Source of the DNA: JAODBQ01 sp047602055
Lineage (GTDB): Bacteria > Actinomycetota > Acidimicrobiia > Acidimicrobiales > Ilumatobacteraceae
Direction of reading: 5' to 3'
Length of the DNA stretch: 64,000 nucleotides
NCBI GenBank assembly: GCA_047602055.1
Contig: JASGIG010000001.1
Location: forward strand, 1,860,001-1,924,000
Every line of letters starts with the position of its first letter. The stretch's first letter is position 1. Both the position numbers and the translations under genes were made by a program. Shown here in pieces: positions 35,521 to 44,529 of this stretch. The notes under the pieces were generated by a model. It saw only the letters and a list, made by a program, of their open reading frames with translations. It did no database searches and was not told the origin of the DNA.

Positions 35521-36579
35521 GTGCGCGTCGCCTACACGTTGGAGCAGTGCTGGCATCGCGTGCCGGGCGGCACGGCGGTCGCCGCGCTTCGCATCGCTCG
35601 TGAGCTGGCGGCGGGCGACGAGGTGACCGTCGTCGGTGTCGCCGGTCGTCACGGTGCCCAGCCACCCGAACCGTGGGTGCCGCCGGTCCCGGTGGTGCAG
35701 CTGCCGCTGGCCGCACCGTGGCTGTACGAGACGTGGTTGCGCGCCCGCTGGCCGAAGGTCGAGCGGGCCACCGGCGCCGTGGACGTCGCCCACGCGACGA
35801 CGGTCATCCCGTGCCCGAGCGACGCGCCGCTGGTGTGCACGATCCACGATCTGGCGTTCGTCCACGAGCCCGAGCACTTCACCCGCCACGGCGTGCGTGT
35901 CTTCGAGCGCAGCCTGAACGTGCTGCGCGCGCGGGCGGCGCTCGTGCTGTGCAGCAGCGAGGCGACCGCCGCCGACTGCCGTGCCGCGGGCCTGCCGCCC
36001 GAGCGGCTGCGGGTGGTCCCGCTCGGCGTCGACGCCACCGCGGCCGACGAGGCCGACGTCGCCCGCATACGAGCCGCGTATGGGCTGCCGGCGCGCTTCG
36101 CGCTGTTCGTCGGGACGATCGAGCCGCGCAAGAACCTCGCCAACCTCGCGGTCGCGGCGCGGCGGGTGCCCGATCTGCCGCTGGTCGTCGCCGGCGCCGA
36201 CGGGTGGGGGGGCACGGCGCCGCCCGGTGACGCCCGCTTCCTCGGCTTCGTCCCCGAGGCCGATCTCGCCGGCTTGTACGCCGCTGCCACCGTGTTCTGC
36301 TACCCGAGCATCCGTGAGGGCTACGGCTTGCCCGTGCTGGAGGCGATGGTCCAGGGCACGCCGGTGGTCACCAGCCGGGGCACGTCGACCGAGGAGGCGG
36401 CCGGTGGCGCCGCCGTCCTCGTCGACCCCTACGACCCCGGCGACATCGCCCGCGGCATCGCCGAGGCGCTCGACCGCGCCGCCGAGCTGTCGGCGGTCGG
36501 CCGAACCCGTGCCGCCGGCCAGACGTGGGCGCGCGCGGCCGAGCTGACCGTCGCCGCCTACCGCGAGGCCGCCGCATGA
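35521..36579 (+). CDS. family 4 glycosyltransferase
   Basis: A 352-residue GT-B glycosyltransferase of family 4. VPGGTAVAALRIARELAA at the N-terminus, TIHDLAFVHEPEHFT, then FVGTIEPRKNLANLAVAARR and the C-terminal nucleotide-sugar motif SIREGYGLPVLEAMVQGTPV are visible. It is a cytoplasmic, membrane-associated type of enzyme using a nucleotide sugar; rhamnose or mannose donors are made nearby. GTG 35521 is the family-like start. A long hairpin follows the gene. Confidence 0.92.
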   Translation: MRVAYTLEQCWHRVPGGTAVAALRIARELAAGDEVTVVGVAGRHGAQPPEPWVPPVPVVQLPLAAPWLYETWLRARWPKVERATGAVDVAHATTVIPCPSDAPLVCTIHDLAFVHEPEHFTRHGVRVFERSLNVLRARAALVLCSSEATAADCRAAGLPPERLRVVPLGVDATAADEADVARIRAAYGLPARFALFVGTIEPRKNLANLAVAARRVPDLPLVVAGADGWGGTAPPGDARFLGFVPEADLAGLYAAATVFCYPSIREGYGLPVLEAMVQGTPVVTSRGTSTEEAAGGAAVLVDPYDPGDIARGIAEALDRAAELSAVGRTRAAGQTWARAAELTVAAYREAAA

Positions 36580-36604
36580 CGACCGGTGTCACCCCCACGT
36601 CCTT

Positions 36605-36649
36605 CTTGTCGCGCCTTGACCGGAAACCTTCCGGTCAAGGCGCGACAAG
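36605..36649. terminator. perfect 21-bp hairpin with 3-nt loop between two glycosyltransferase genes
   Basis: The arm 36605-36625 (begins CTTGTCGCGCC, ends CCGGAA) is an exact reverse complement of 36629-36649, with loop ACC. This is unusually long for a simple terminator and fills the gap between two genes. It will act as a terminator or RNA processing site in either direction. Confidence 0.65.
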
Positions 36650-36664
36650 GCCGTCACCTTCGAG

Positions 36665-37775
36665 GTGGTGGTGAGCGTCGAGGTGGCGGTGAACCTGCTG
36701 TGGTGCGTACCGGGCGACGTCGGCGGGTCCGAGGAGTACCTCGTGCGCCAGCTGCTCGGGTTGGCCGGTGACGGCGCTGCGCCGTGGCGGACGGTGCTGT
36801 ACGCCCCCGAGGGGTTCGTCGCCGCCCACCAGGACCTGGCCGACGTGTGCGAGGTCCACGAGGCGCCGATCGACGGTCACAGCCGGGCTTGGCGCATCGC
36901 CACCGAGGCGACCTGGCTGCGACGCCGCATCGACGACGCGCCGTTGCGCCACCACGGTGGCGGCACCGCCCCGGCGGGCGCCCGGCAGCCGTACGTGCTG
37001 ACGATCCACGACCTGCAGTACCGCACCTTCCCGCAGCACTTCAGCCGCCTCAAGCGTGCCTACCTCGACCGCACGATCCCGCGGGCGGCGCGGCGACGCG
37101 GCGGCGATCGCCGTTCCCACCGAGTACGTCCGCGGCACGGTGATCGACGCGTACGGCGTCGATCCGCTCGGCGTGGTCGTCGTCCCCCACGGCGTCGAGA
37201 CGGCGCTGCGCACCGACGTCACCCCGGCCGACGAGCTGCGCCGCCACTACGCGCTCGGCGACGGGCCGGTGGTCGTGTACCCCGCGGTCACCAACCCGCA
37301 CAAGAACCATGCGTTCCTGCTCGACCTGCTGCGCTCGCGCTGGACCGATCCGGCGCTGCGCCTCGTGCTCATCGGCGGTGCCGGCAGCGCCGAGCCGGCC
37401 GTCACCGCGTGCACCGACCGGCGGGTGTGCCGCCTCGGGCGGGTGCCGGCCGCCGACCGCAACGGGCTGATCGCGATGGCCGACGCCCTCGTGTTCCCCA
37501 GCCGCTACGAGGGTTTCGGCGCGCCGCTGATCGAGGCGATGACGCTCGGCGCGCCGGTGATCGCCGCGGCGACGGCGTGCATCCCCGAGGTCGTCGCCGG
37601 CGCCGGTCTGGTGCTCCCGCTGGAGATCGACGCCTGGGCCGGCGCGCTCGACGAGGTGCGCGCCCGCCGATCCGAGCTGGTCGAGCTCGGCAGGGCGCGC
37701 GCCGAGCAGTTCACCGCCGCCCGCTCCGGCGCCGCCCTCGCCGGCGCCTATGCCGTCGCCGTGGAGCGGGCATGA
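36665..37775 (+). pseudogene. glycosyltransferase (GT4-like) with one frameshift
   Basis: A GT-B glycosyltransferase split by one frameshift at about 37085-37100. The first frame gives VNLLWCVPGDVGGSEEYLVR, LRHHGGGTAPAG, VLTIHDLQYRTFPQHFSRLK and RTIPRAARR. The family sequence continues one frame over as AIAVPTEYVRGTVIDAYGVD, then YPAVTNPHKNHAFLLDLLRS and SRYEGFGAPLIEAMTLGAPV, ending at TGA 37775. One extra base in the GC repeat GGCGACGCGGCGG explains the break. GTG 36665 or 36671 is the start. If the shift is an error, this is an intact transferase of about 370 residues in the polysaccharide operon. Confidence 0.85.
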
Positions 37776-37797
37776 GCGAGCGCAGCGAGCTCATGCC
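37769..37797. repeat. hairpin containing copy 2 of the 17-bp repeat
   Basis: GGCATGAGC (37769-37777) and GCTCATGCC (37789-37797) pair around GAGCGCAGCGA. The left arm overlaps the stop of the preceding glycosyltransferase. It carries the repeat GAGCGAGCGCAGCGAGC; a third, shorter copy is at 37840-37854. Confidence 0.55.
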
Positions 37798-37881
37798 AGG
37801 ATGGCCGAGCGGCCGCCAGGGAGCTGGGCATCGATGGGGGCGAGCGCAGCGAGCGGGGGCGCAGCCTCCGGAGAAGCGGGC

Positions 37882-39165
37882 ATGGCGGTGAGCGCGAACA
37901 CCCAGCGTCCCCTGCGCCTCGCCGTGCTGTGCCCGCACTTCGAGCCGGACACCGCGCCCACCGGTGAGGTGATCACGGCCATCGTCCATGAGCTGGCCAC
38001 CCGAGGCCACGAGATCCACGTCGTCACCGCCCTGCCGTGGTACCGCCACCATGCCGTCGAGGACGGCTGGACCGGCCGCCGCGTCCGCCACGAGACCATG
38101 CCGTGGGGGAGCATCACTCGCGTCGACCCGTTCCCCGGGCGGGACAAGCGCAGCATCGCCCGTCGCGCCGCCGGGTTCGTCGGCTTCAGCGCGCTCGCCG
38201 GCATCGAGTCGATCCGTGGCGGCCGCGTCGACGGCGTCCTGGCGATGTCGCCGCCGTTCACGCTCGGCCTGACCGGCTGGGCGGTCCATCTCGTGCGCCG
38301 TGGCCCGCTCGTCTACAACGTCCAGGACGTGTTCCCCGACGCGGCGATTGCCACTGGTGCGATCAGCGGCCGCCCGCTGATCGCCGTCGCCCGCCGGGTG
38401 GAGCGGCTCAGCTACGCGCGCAGTGCGGCGATCACCGTCGTCGGCGAGGAGATGCGCGCCAACGTCGCCGCCAAGGTGCCGGCGCGCCGTGCCGGCGATG
38501 TCGTCGTCGTCCCGAACTTCGTCGACACCGACGTGATCCGGCCGCTCGACCGCCGCACCGAGCTGCGCGCCCGCCTCGGCATCGGCGCCGAGCCGGTGGT
38601 CATGTACGCCGGCAACGTCGGCTTCTCCCAGTCGCTCGGCATCGTCGTCGACGTCGCCCGGCGGATGCCCGGGGTCACGTTCCTGGTCAACGGCGGCGGC
38701 TCCGGCCTGCCGGCGCTCGTCGAGCAGGCCGCGGGGGTGCCCAACGTGCGGTTCAACGGCTACGAGCCGAAGGAGCGCCTCGCCGAGGTGCTGGCCACCG
38801 GCGACGTCCACCTCGTGCCGCTGCGCGCCGGGCTGGCGTCGGTGAGCGTGCCGTCCAAGACGTACGCGATCCTCGCCGCGGCTCGGCCGGTCGTCGCTTC
38901 GATCGATCCCGGCACCGAGGTGCCCCGCCTGCTCGGCGAGGCCGGGGCCGGCGTCTCCGTGCCCCCGGAGGACGCCGACGCGCTGCACGAAGCGCTCGTC
39001 GAGCTCCTCGCCGACGACGCCCGGCGGGCCGCGATGGGTGCGGCCGGACGGGCCTGGGTGGAAGCCAACGCGTCGCCGGCGGCGGCCGCGTCCGCCTACG
39101 AGGCGCTGTTCCGCCGCCTGTCGCGGCCGTCACCGCGACCCCCCAACGAGCGTTCGCCCCGGTAG
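37882..39165 (+). CDS. family 4 glycosyltransferase, WbuB/WcaI-like
   Basis: A 427-residue GT4 of the WbuB-like group, often fucosyl- or N-acetyl-hexosaminyl-transferases. LCPHFEPDTAPTGEVITAIV, ALPWYRHHAVEDGW, YNVQDVFPDAAIATG, VVVPNFVDTDVIRPLDR, VMYAGNVGFSQSLGIVVDVA and the sequence SVPSKTYAILAAARPVVASI are all typical. I place the start at ATG 37882 after GGAGAAGCGGG; the longer frame covers repeat DNA. The intact ends and the GDP-sugar genes nearby suggest a role in the same surface polymer. Confidence 0.92.
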   Translation: MAVSANTQRPLRLAVLCPHFEPDTAPTGEVITAIVHELATRGHEIHVVTALPWYRHHAVEDGWTGRRVRHETMPWGSITRVDPFPGRDKRSIARRAAGFVGFSALAGIESIRGGRVDGVLAMSPPFTLGLTGWAVHLVRRGPLVYNVQDVFPDAAIATGAISGRPLIAVARRVERLSYARSAAITVVGEEMRANVAAKVPARRAGDVVVVPNFVDTDVIRPLDRRTELRARLGIGAEPVVMYAGNVGFSQSLGIVVDVARRMPGVTFLVNGGGSGLPALVEQAAGVPNVRFNGYEPKERLAEVLATGDVHLVPLRAGLASVSVPSKTYAILAAARPVVASIDPGTEVPRLLGEAGAGVSVPPEDADALHEALVELLADDARRAAMGAAGRAWVEANASPAAAASAYEALFRRLSRPSPRPPNERSPR

Positions 39166-39168
39166 CCT
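39163..39168 (+). promoter_or_regulatory. TAGCCT -10 box overlapping a stop codon
   Basis: TAGCCT ends 9 nt before GTG 39178; its TAG is the stop codon of the preceding glycosyltransferase. Confidence 0.4.
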
Positions 39169-39177
39169 CGCATCCCC

Positions 39178-40056
39178 GTGGCCCCGTCCAACTCCGCCAA
39201 CAAGGTCGCCAAGCTCGCCTCGCGCGGCAAGGGCAAGCGGGTCCGCTTCCAGGGCGGCACGCTGTTCCCGGCCATCGTCGTCGTGGTCGTCATCGTCATG
39301 CTGGCCCTCGTCGTCTACGCCCGGGCCAGCCGCCCGACCGACGGTTCCGGCCCGCCCCGCCTGGGCGACCACTGGCATGCGGCCTACGGCTTCTACGTCT
39401 GCGACGACACCGGTGGCGCGTTCCTGCCGAACCTCTCCGGCACCGCGGAGGAGACGGCGATCGATTCCTCCGGGCAGACGGTGATCGTCAACAAGAACTA
39501 CCGCAACACGGGCATCCACAGTCACGACGACGGCGTGATCCACTATCACCCGTACACCAGCCGGGCCACCGGCAACAGGGCCCGCCTCGGGGTGTTCCTG
39601 GACACCTATGGCGTCACGCTGACCGACACGAAGCTGGAGCTGCCCCCCGAGCAGGGCGGCAACACGTACGACACCGAGACCTACAAGTGCGGCGGCGAGG
39701 ACACGCAGATCCGCGTCCGGGTGTGGGAGAGCTTCGCCGACTCGGGCAACTACAAGGACTACGTCACCGACTTCCGGAACATCCGGATCGACCGCAACGG
39801 CATGGCCATGACCATCGCCGTCGTCCCGAAGGGCAAGGACATCCCGATGCCGCCGTCGGCGCCGAAGCTGCCCGAGCTCGGGCAGATCGACGGCGGTGAC
39901 GCCATCTCGGTGCCGTCGATCGTCGACCCCGTCGAGGGCACGTTGTCGGCGACCACCATCGCCGTCGATTCGACGACGCCGAGCGGCGCGGCCACCGGCA
40001 GCGACGGCACCGACGGGGTGACCACGTCGGCGGCGACCAGCACCTCCACCGGCTGA
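39178..40056 (+). CDS. conserved single-pass membrane protein with His-rich extracytoplasmic domain, function unknown
   Basis: A 292-residue protein. A basic N-terminus is followed by one helix (FPAIVVVVVIVMLALVVYA, about 31-49), then an outer domain starting GDHWHAAYGFYVCDD with GIHSHDDGVIHYHPYTS about 60 residues later. Seven His in two clusters and two Cys suggest a metal site. It ends in a Thr/Ser-rich tail. It lies between a glycosyltransferase and a pyrophosphorylase and overlaps the latter by 1 nt, so it is part of the polysaccharide operon. I do not know a named family; I have the impression that it is conserved in Acidimicrobiia. Confidence 0.75.
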   Translation: MAPSNSANKVAKLASRGKGKRVRFQGGTLFPAIVVVVVIVMLALVVYARASRPTDGSGPPRLGDHWHAAYGFYVCDDTGGAFLPNLSGTAEETAIDSSGQTVIVNKNYRNTGIHSHDDGVIHYHPYTSRATGNRARLGVFLDTYGVTLTDTKLELPPEQGGNTYDTETYKCGGEDTQIRVRVWESFADSGNYKDYVTDFRNIRIDRNGMAMTIAVVPKGKDIPMPPSAPKLPELGQIDGGDAISVPSIVDPVEGTLSATTIAVDSTTPSGAATGSDGTDGVTTSAATSTSTG

Positions 40057-41045
40057 TGCGCGCCGTCGTCCTCGTCGGCGGCTTCGGTACCCGGCTGCGA
40101 CCGCTGACCAACGACATCCCCAAGCCGATGCTGCCGGTCGTGCACGTGCCGATCATCGAGCGCCTGGTCACCAACCTGGCCCGTGGCGGCGTCACCGAAG
40201 CGACGCTCGGTCTCGGCTTCCGACCCGAGCCGTTCGTGGCCGCGTTCCCGGACTCGACATGCGCCGGCGTGGCCCTGCGCTACGCCGTCGAGCCCGAGCC
40301 GCTCGACACCGCCGGGGCGATCCGCTTCGCCGCCGACGCCGCCGGGATCGACGACACGTTCGTCGTCGCCAACGGCGACATCCTCACCGATCTCGACGTC
40401 GGCGCGCTGGTGACGTTCCACCGCCACCATGGTGCCGAGGCGACGATCCACCTGATCCCCGTCGACGACCCGTCGGCGTTCGGTGTCGTCGCCCTCGACG
40501 AGGCCGGCCGCGTCGAGCGCTTCGTCGAGAAGCCGGCGCCCGGCACCGCACCGAGCAACCTGATCAACGCCGGCACCTACGTGCTCGAGCCCTCCGTCCT
40601 GGCCCGCATCCCGGCCATGCAGAAGACGTCGATCGAGCGGGTGACGTTCCCGGTGATCGCCGCCGAGGGCGGGCTGTACGCGATGGCCACCGAGGATGCG
40701 TGGATCGACACGGGCCGGCCGGAGCTGTACCTGCAGGCCAACCTCGACGTGCTCGACCGCGACGGCACGACCGGTGTGCACCCTGCGGCGGACGTCGTCG
40801 CCGACGCCACCGTCGAGCGCGCCGTCGTCGGTCCGGGCGTCACCGTCGCCAGCGGTGCCTTCGTCGGGGCGTCCGTGCTGCTGCCCGGCGCCGTCGTCGG
40901 GGCCGGCGCGGTCGTGCGCGACTCGCTGGTGATGGGCCACGTCGGCCCGGGTGCGGTCGTCGAGCGCTGTGTGATCGGCGCCGACGGTGTGGTCGAGGGC
41001 GGCGAGCGGATCGCCGACGAGCGCCGCCCGCAGCCGCCCGCCTGA
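40056..41045 (+). CDS. sugar-phosphate nucleotidyltransferase, probable mannose-1-phosphate guanylyltransferase
   Basis: A 329-residue NTP-transferase. VLVGGFGTRLRPLTNDIPKP is the nucleotide site, VVANGDILTDLDVGAL the metal site, and FVEKPAPGTAPSNLINAGTY the sugar site. A left-handed beta-helix C-terminus follows (VVADATVERAVVGPGVTVAS and GAFVGASVLLPGAVVGAGA). The pattern matches eukaryote/archaea-type GDP-mannose pyrophosphorylases better than RfbA, and a GDP-mannose dehydratase is at 47682. ATG 40056 overlaps the upstream stop. A glucose-1-phosphate thymidylyltransferase role, which would complete the rhamnose pathway, cannot be ruled out. Confidence 0.88.
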   Translation: MRAVVLVGGFGTRLRPLTNDIPKPMLPVVHVPIIERLVTNLARGGVTEATLGLGFRPEPFVAAFPDSTCAGVALRYAVEPEPLDTAGAIRFAADAAGIDDTFVVANGDILTDLDVGALVTFHRHHGAEATIHLIPVDDPSAFGVVALDEAGRVERFVEKPAPGTAPSNLINAGTYVLEPSVLARIPAMQKTSIERVTFPVIAAEGGLYAMATEDAWIDTGRPELYLQANLDVLDRDGTTGVHPAADVVADATVERAVVGPGVTVASGAFVGASVLLPGAVVGAGAVVRDSLVMGHVGPGAVVERCVIGADGVVEGGERIADERRPQPPA

Positions 41046-41191
41046 ACGCCGAACGCCAGCGGCCCGGTTGGGTGACGCGCCGGTGAACTCTGCGCGCGAT
41101 TCCGGTGACGGTGCGTCGACGTCGACCGACGGCCTCGAGCGAGGTGGCTAGGTTTCGAGGACCGCCCACCGTCACGAGGGGAGTCGAGACG

Positions 41192-44100
41192 ATGAGATCG
41201 AAGCTGCGCTGCCGTCTGAGCGTCGCCATTGCCGCCGTCGCCGCCATCGGCACGACCGTGATCGCCGCGCCGGCGACCGTGTCCGCCGCCGATCCGGTGA
41301 CCGTCACGTTGTTGAGCATCAACGACTTCCACGGCCGGATCGACACGAGCGGGGATCTGACGACGAAGTGGGCGACGACGATCGAGCAGCAGCGCGCCCT
41401 CGATCCGGATCTGCTCCTGCTCGGCGCCGGCGACCTGATCGGCGCGTCGCTGTTCAACTCGGCCGTCGCCCAGGACCAGCCGACGATCGACGTGCTCAAC
41501 GAGCTGTGCCTGAACGCCTCGGCAGTCGGCAACCACGAGTTCGACAAGGGCTACGCCGACCTGACCGGCCGGGTGATCGACGGTTCAGCCGGCCACCAGC
41601 CGAGCCAGGCGTGCGCGACGTTCGCCGGCACGCAGGAGCCGGGCACCAACGCGCTGTGGAGCTACCTCGGCGCCAACGTCTACGACAAGGGCACGACCAA
41701 TCCGGCGCTGCCGGAGTACGCGACCTACCAGGTCAAGGGGATCACCATCGGCGTGGTCGGCGCGGTCACCGAGGAGACCCCGGCGCTGGTGTCGCCCGGC
41801 GGGATCACCCAGATCGACATCGGCGACCCGGTCGAGGCGGTCAACCGTGTCGCCGCGCAGCTCACCGACGGCAACCCGGCCAACGGCGAGGCCGACGTCG
41901 TCGTCGCCGAGTTCCACGAGGGAGCGCCCGACGGCACGCACACGCTCGCGGAGAACGAGGCGGCATCGGCCGCGTTCGACGAGATCGTCAACGGGCTGTC
42001 GTCGAAGGTGGCCGTGGTCTTCAACGGCCACACGCACCAGGCCTACGTGTACGACGCGCCGCTGCCGGCCGGCGATTCGCCGTGGAGCGATCCCTCGCTG
42101 ACGACCCGCCCGGTGCTCCAGACCGGCAGCTACGCCGACCACGTCGGCAAGGTCACGCTGACCGTCGACCCCGACACCGGAGACGTCAGCGCCTACACGG
42201 CGGCCAACCTCAACCCCGCGGCCGCGGCGGACACCTCGTTCCCGCGCGTTGCCGAGGTCGACCGGATCGTCAAGGCGGCCAAGGCCCACGCCGACCAGAT
42301 CGGCCTGCAGCCGATCGCCGAGCAGACCGCAAGCATCACGACCGCGTACACCGGCGGCAGCTTCACGGGTCCGGGCAATACCTACGTCGGCAGCGCCGGC
42401 GCCGGTCAGCCGAACAGCAAGACCGGTCGCGACGACCGGGCCAGCGAGTCGACGATGGGTGGCCTCGTCGCCAACATGCTGCGCGACACGCTCGCGCCAC
42501 CGGAGTGGGGTGGTGCGCAGATCGGTGTGACCAACCCCGGCGGGCTGCGCGACGAACTGTTCTACAACCAGACCGGGACGGAGGGCGACGGCGTGATCAC
42601 GTTCGCCGAGGCCAACAACGTGCTGCCGTTCGTCAACAACCTGTGGACGACGACGCTGACCGGCGCGCAGTTCAAGACGATGCTCGAACAGCAGTGGCAG
42701 CGCGACGCGAACAACAACGTGCCGAGCCGCCCGTACCTGCAGCTCGGCCTCAGCGACAACGTCAGCTACACGTTCGACGATGCGCTGCCGGAGGGCTCGC
42801 GGATCACGTCGATCACGATCGACGGCGCCCCCTACGACCCGGCGGCCAACTACCGGATCGGCACGTTCTCGTTCCTGGCCACCGGTGGTGACAACTTCCG
42901 GATCTTCACCCAGGGTTCGAACACCAAGGACTCCGGCCTCGTCGACCGGGACGGCTGGATGGACTACCTCGACGCCGAGTCGCCGGTCGCGCCGGACTTC
43001 GCCCGGCGCAGTGTCAAGGTGACGAACGCGCCGACGAGCGTGGCGATCGGTGGCAACGTCACGTTCGGGTTGGACAAGCTGAACCTCACGAGCATCGGCG
43101 CACCGGCCAACGCGTCGGTTGCCGTGTCGATCGGCGGTGTCGCCGTCGGTTCTGTCCCTGTGGCCAACGGCGCAGCGAGCGTCTCCCTGGGCGTGCCGGC
43201 CAGCGTGCCGTCAGGGGCCCAGACCCTGACGGCAGTCGCCTGTCCGAGCGGCACGCGCGTCGACCTCTCGATCGAGGTGACGGGCACCACCTCGACGACA
43301 CCGCAGGCAGTGCCGGCGCAGACCGACTGCGGGCTGCAGGCGACCAACCCGACGGTGCGGATGCTCGACACGCGCACCGACGTCGAGGCGCAGGCGGCGT
43401 TCGCGCCGGGCAGCACGCTGCGGCTCGACGTCGCCGGCAAGTTCGGCGTCGACGCCCACGCGTCCGCGGTGGTCGTCAACGTCACGTCGGTGAACGTCAC
43501 CGCCGACGGCTGGATCAGAGCCTTCCCGTGCGGCAGCGAGCCGAGCGGGCTGTCGTCGAACCTCAACCCGGTCGCCGACCGGATCGTCGCCAACCTGGCG
43601 ATCGTGCCGCTCGACAGCACGGGAGCGGTCTGCTTCCAGACGTTGTCGACGAGCGATCTCGTCGTCGATCTGCAGGGCTGGTACCCGGCGACGTCCGACT
43701 ACCACGCCGTGCCGCTGACGCGCATCGCCGACACCCGCATCGGGCAGGGCATCGCCACGCACCTGGCGCCTGGGGTGACCGCCGAGCTGACCGTCACGGG
43801 TTCGAACGGCGTCGCCGCCACCGCGTCGGCGGTGGCGATGAACCTCACCGCGGTGGGCTCGACGAGGGGCGGTTGGGTCGTCTCGTTCCCGTGCGGCTCG
43901 CCGCCGCCGACGCTGACGTCGAACCTCAACGCCTGGGTCGGCCACGCCATCGCCAACGCCGCGGTCACCGCGGTCGGCACCGACGGCAAGGTCTGCTTCC
44001 AGTCGAACATCGACGTCGATCTGGTGGTCGACCTCGCCGGGTGGTTCCCGGCCGGCTCGAGCTACCACGCGTTCACCCCGCAGCGCGCCCTCGACACCCG

Positions 44101-44401
44101 TGAGACCGGGCCACAGGTGACGCCGGGCACGATCCGCGAGGTGCCGATCGCCGGCAAGTTCGGTGTTCCCGCCGGGGCGACGACGGTCAGCGTCAACGTC
44201 ACCGCGGTGAACGCCGAGAGTACGGCGTGGGTCAAGGTGTTCGCCTGCGGCACGCCGGAGCCGGCGACGTCGAACAACAACACGTCACCCGACCGCATCG
44301 TCGCGACCCAGGCGCTCGTGGCCATCGGATCGAGCGGCTCGATCTGCATCGTCACGTTGCGCAACATGGACGTCGTCGTCGACGTCCAGGGCTATCTCTG
44401 A
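41192..44401 (+). CDS. secreted 5'-nucleotidase with three C-terminal LDTR-type repeats
   Basis: A 1069-residue exported protein. The signal peptide ends near APATVSAADP. The metallophosphatase domain has LLSINDFHGRID, GNHEFDKGYADL and VVFNGHTHQAYVY, and the 5'-nucleotidase C-terminal domain has SESTMGGLVANMLRDT and GVTNPGGLRDEL. Cell-surface or extracellular hydrolysis of nucleotides is expected. From about residue 720 three modules of some 120 residues follow, starting RMLDTR, RIADTR and RALDTR and ending VVDLQGWYP, VVDLAGWFP and VVDVQGYL. No sortase motif or membrane anchor is visible. ATG 41192 follows GAGGGGAG. Confidence 0.92.
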   Translation: MRSKLRCRLSVAIAAVAAIGTTVIAAPATVSAADPVTVTLLSINDFHGRIDTSGDLTTKWATTIEQQRALDPDLLLLGAGDLIGASLFNSAVAQDQPTIDVLNELCLNASAVGNHEFDKGYADLTGRVIDGSAGHQPSQACATFAGTQEPGTNALWSYLGANVYDKGTTNPALPEYATYQVKGITIGVVGAVTEETPALVSPGGITQIDIGDPVEAVNRVAAQLTDGNPANGEADVVVAEFHEGAPDGTHTLAENEAASAAFDEIVNGLSSKVAVVFNGHTHQAYVYDAPLPAGDSPWSDPSLTTRPVLQTGSYADHVGKVTLTVDPDTGDVSAYTAANLNPAAAADTSFPRVAEVDRIVKAAKAHADQIGLQPIAEQTASITTAYTGGSFTGPGNTYVGSAGAGQPNSKTGRDDRASESTMGGLVANMLRDTLAPPEWGGAQIGVTNPGGLRDELFYNQTGTEGDGVITFAEANNVLPFVNNLWTTTLTGAQFKTMLEQQWQRDANNNVPSRPYLQLGLSDNVSYTFDDALPEGSRITSITIDGAPYDPAANYRIGTFSFLATGGDNFRIFTQGSNTKDSGLVDRDGWMDYLDAESPVAPDFARRSVKVTNAPTSVAIGGNVTFGLDKLNLTSIGAPANASVAVSIGGVAVGSVPVANGAASVSLGVPASVPSGAQTLTAVACPSGTRVDLSIEVTGTTSTTPQAVPAQTDCGLQATNPTVRMLDTRTDVEAQAAFAPGSTLRLDVAGKFGVDAHASAVVVNVTSVNVTADGWIRAFPCGSEPSGLSSNLNPVADRIVANLAIVPLDSTGAVCFQTLSTSDLVVDLQGWYPATSDYHAVPLTRIADTRIGQGIATHLAPGVTAELTVTGSNGVAATASAVAMNLTAVGSTRGGWVVSFPCGSPPPTLTSNLNAWVGHAIANAAVTAVGTDGKVCFQSNIDVDLVVDLAGWFPAGSSYHAFTPQRALDTRETGPQVTPGTIREVPIAGKFGVPAGATTVSVNVTAVNAESTAWVKVFACGTPEPATSNNNTSPDRIVATQALVAIGSSGSICIVTLRNMDVVVDVQGYL

Positions 44402-44410
44402 ACGTGCTCC

Positions 44411-44479
44411 GGTCGCGGCCGAGCCGCTCCCTGCGCCGACCGTGCTCGCCGCCTCCGCTGCGCTTCGGCACTCGCCGCG
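44411..44479 (+). repeat. dispersed 69-bp intergenic repeat, copy A
   Basis: It matches 55627-55695 at 63 of 69 positions by hand alignment and begins 9 bp after a stop codon. Its core CGTGCTCGCCGCCTCCGCTG is identical in both copies; an inverted copy is at 45445-45492. Confidence 0.75.
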
Positions 44480-44516
44480 TCTCGAGTCTCGAGGGCGGCA
44501 GGCGGGTCTGAGGACC

Positions 44517-44522
44517 TAGCCT
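44517..44522 (+). promoter_or_regulatory. TAGCCT -10 box of the epimerase-like gene
   Basis: TAGCCT ends 7 nt before GTG 44530, the leaderless spacing. Confidence 0.5.
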
Positions 44523-44529
44523 GCCGCCC

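Noticed and set aside
37750..37881. Upstream extension of the WbuB-like glycosyltransferase
   Set aside because: The extra 44 codons cover the hairpin and repeat DNA and overlap the preceding gene; ATG 37882 with GGAGAAG fits the family N-terminus.
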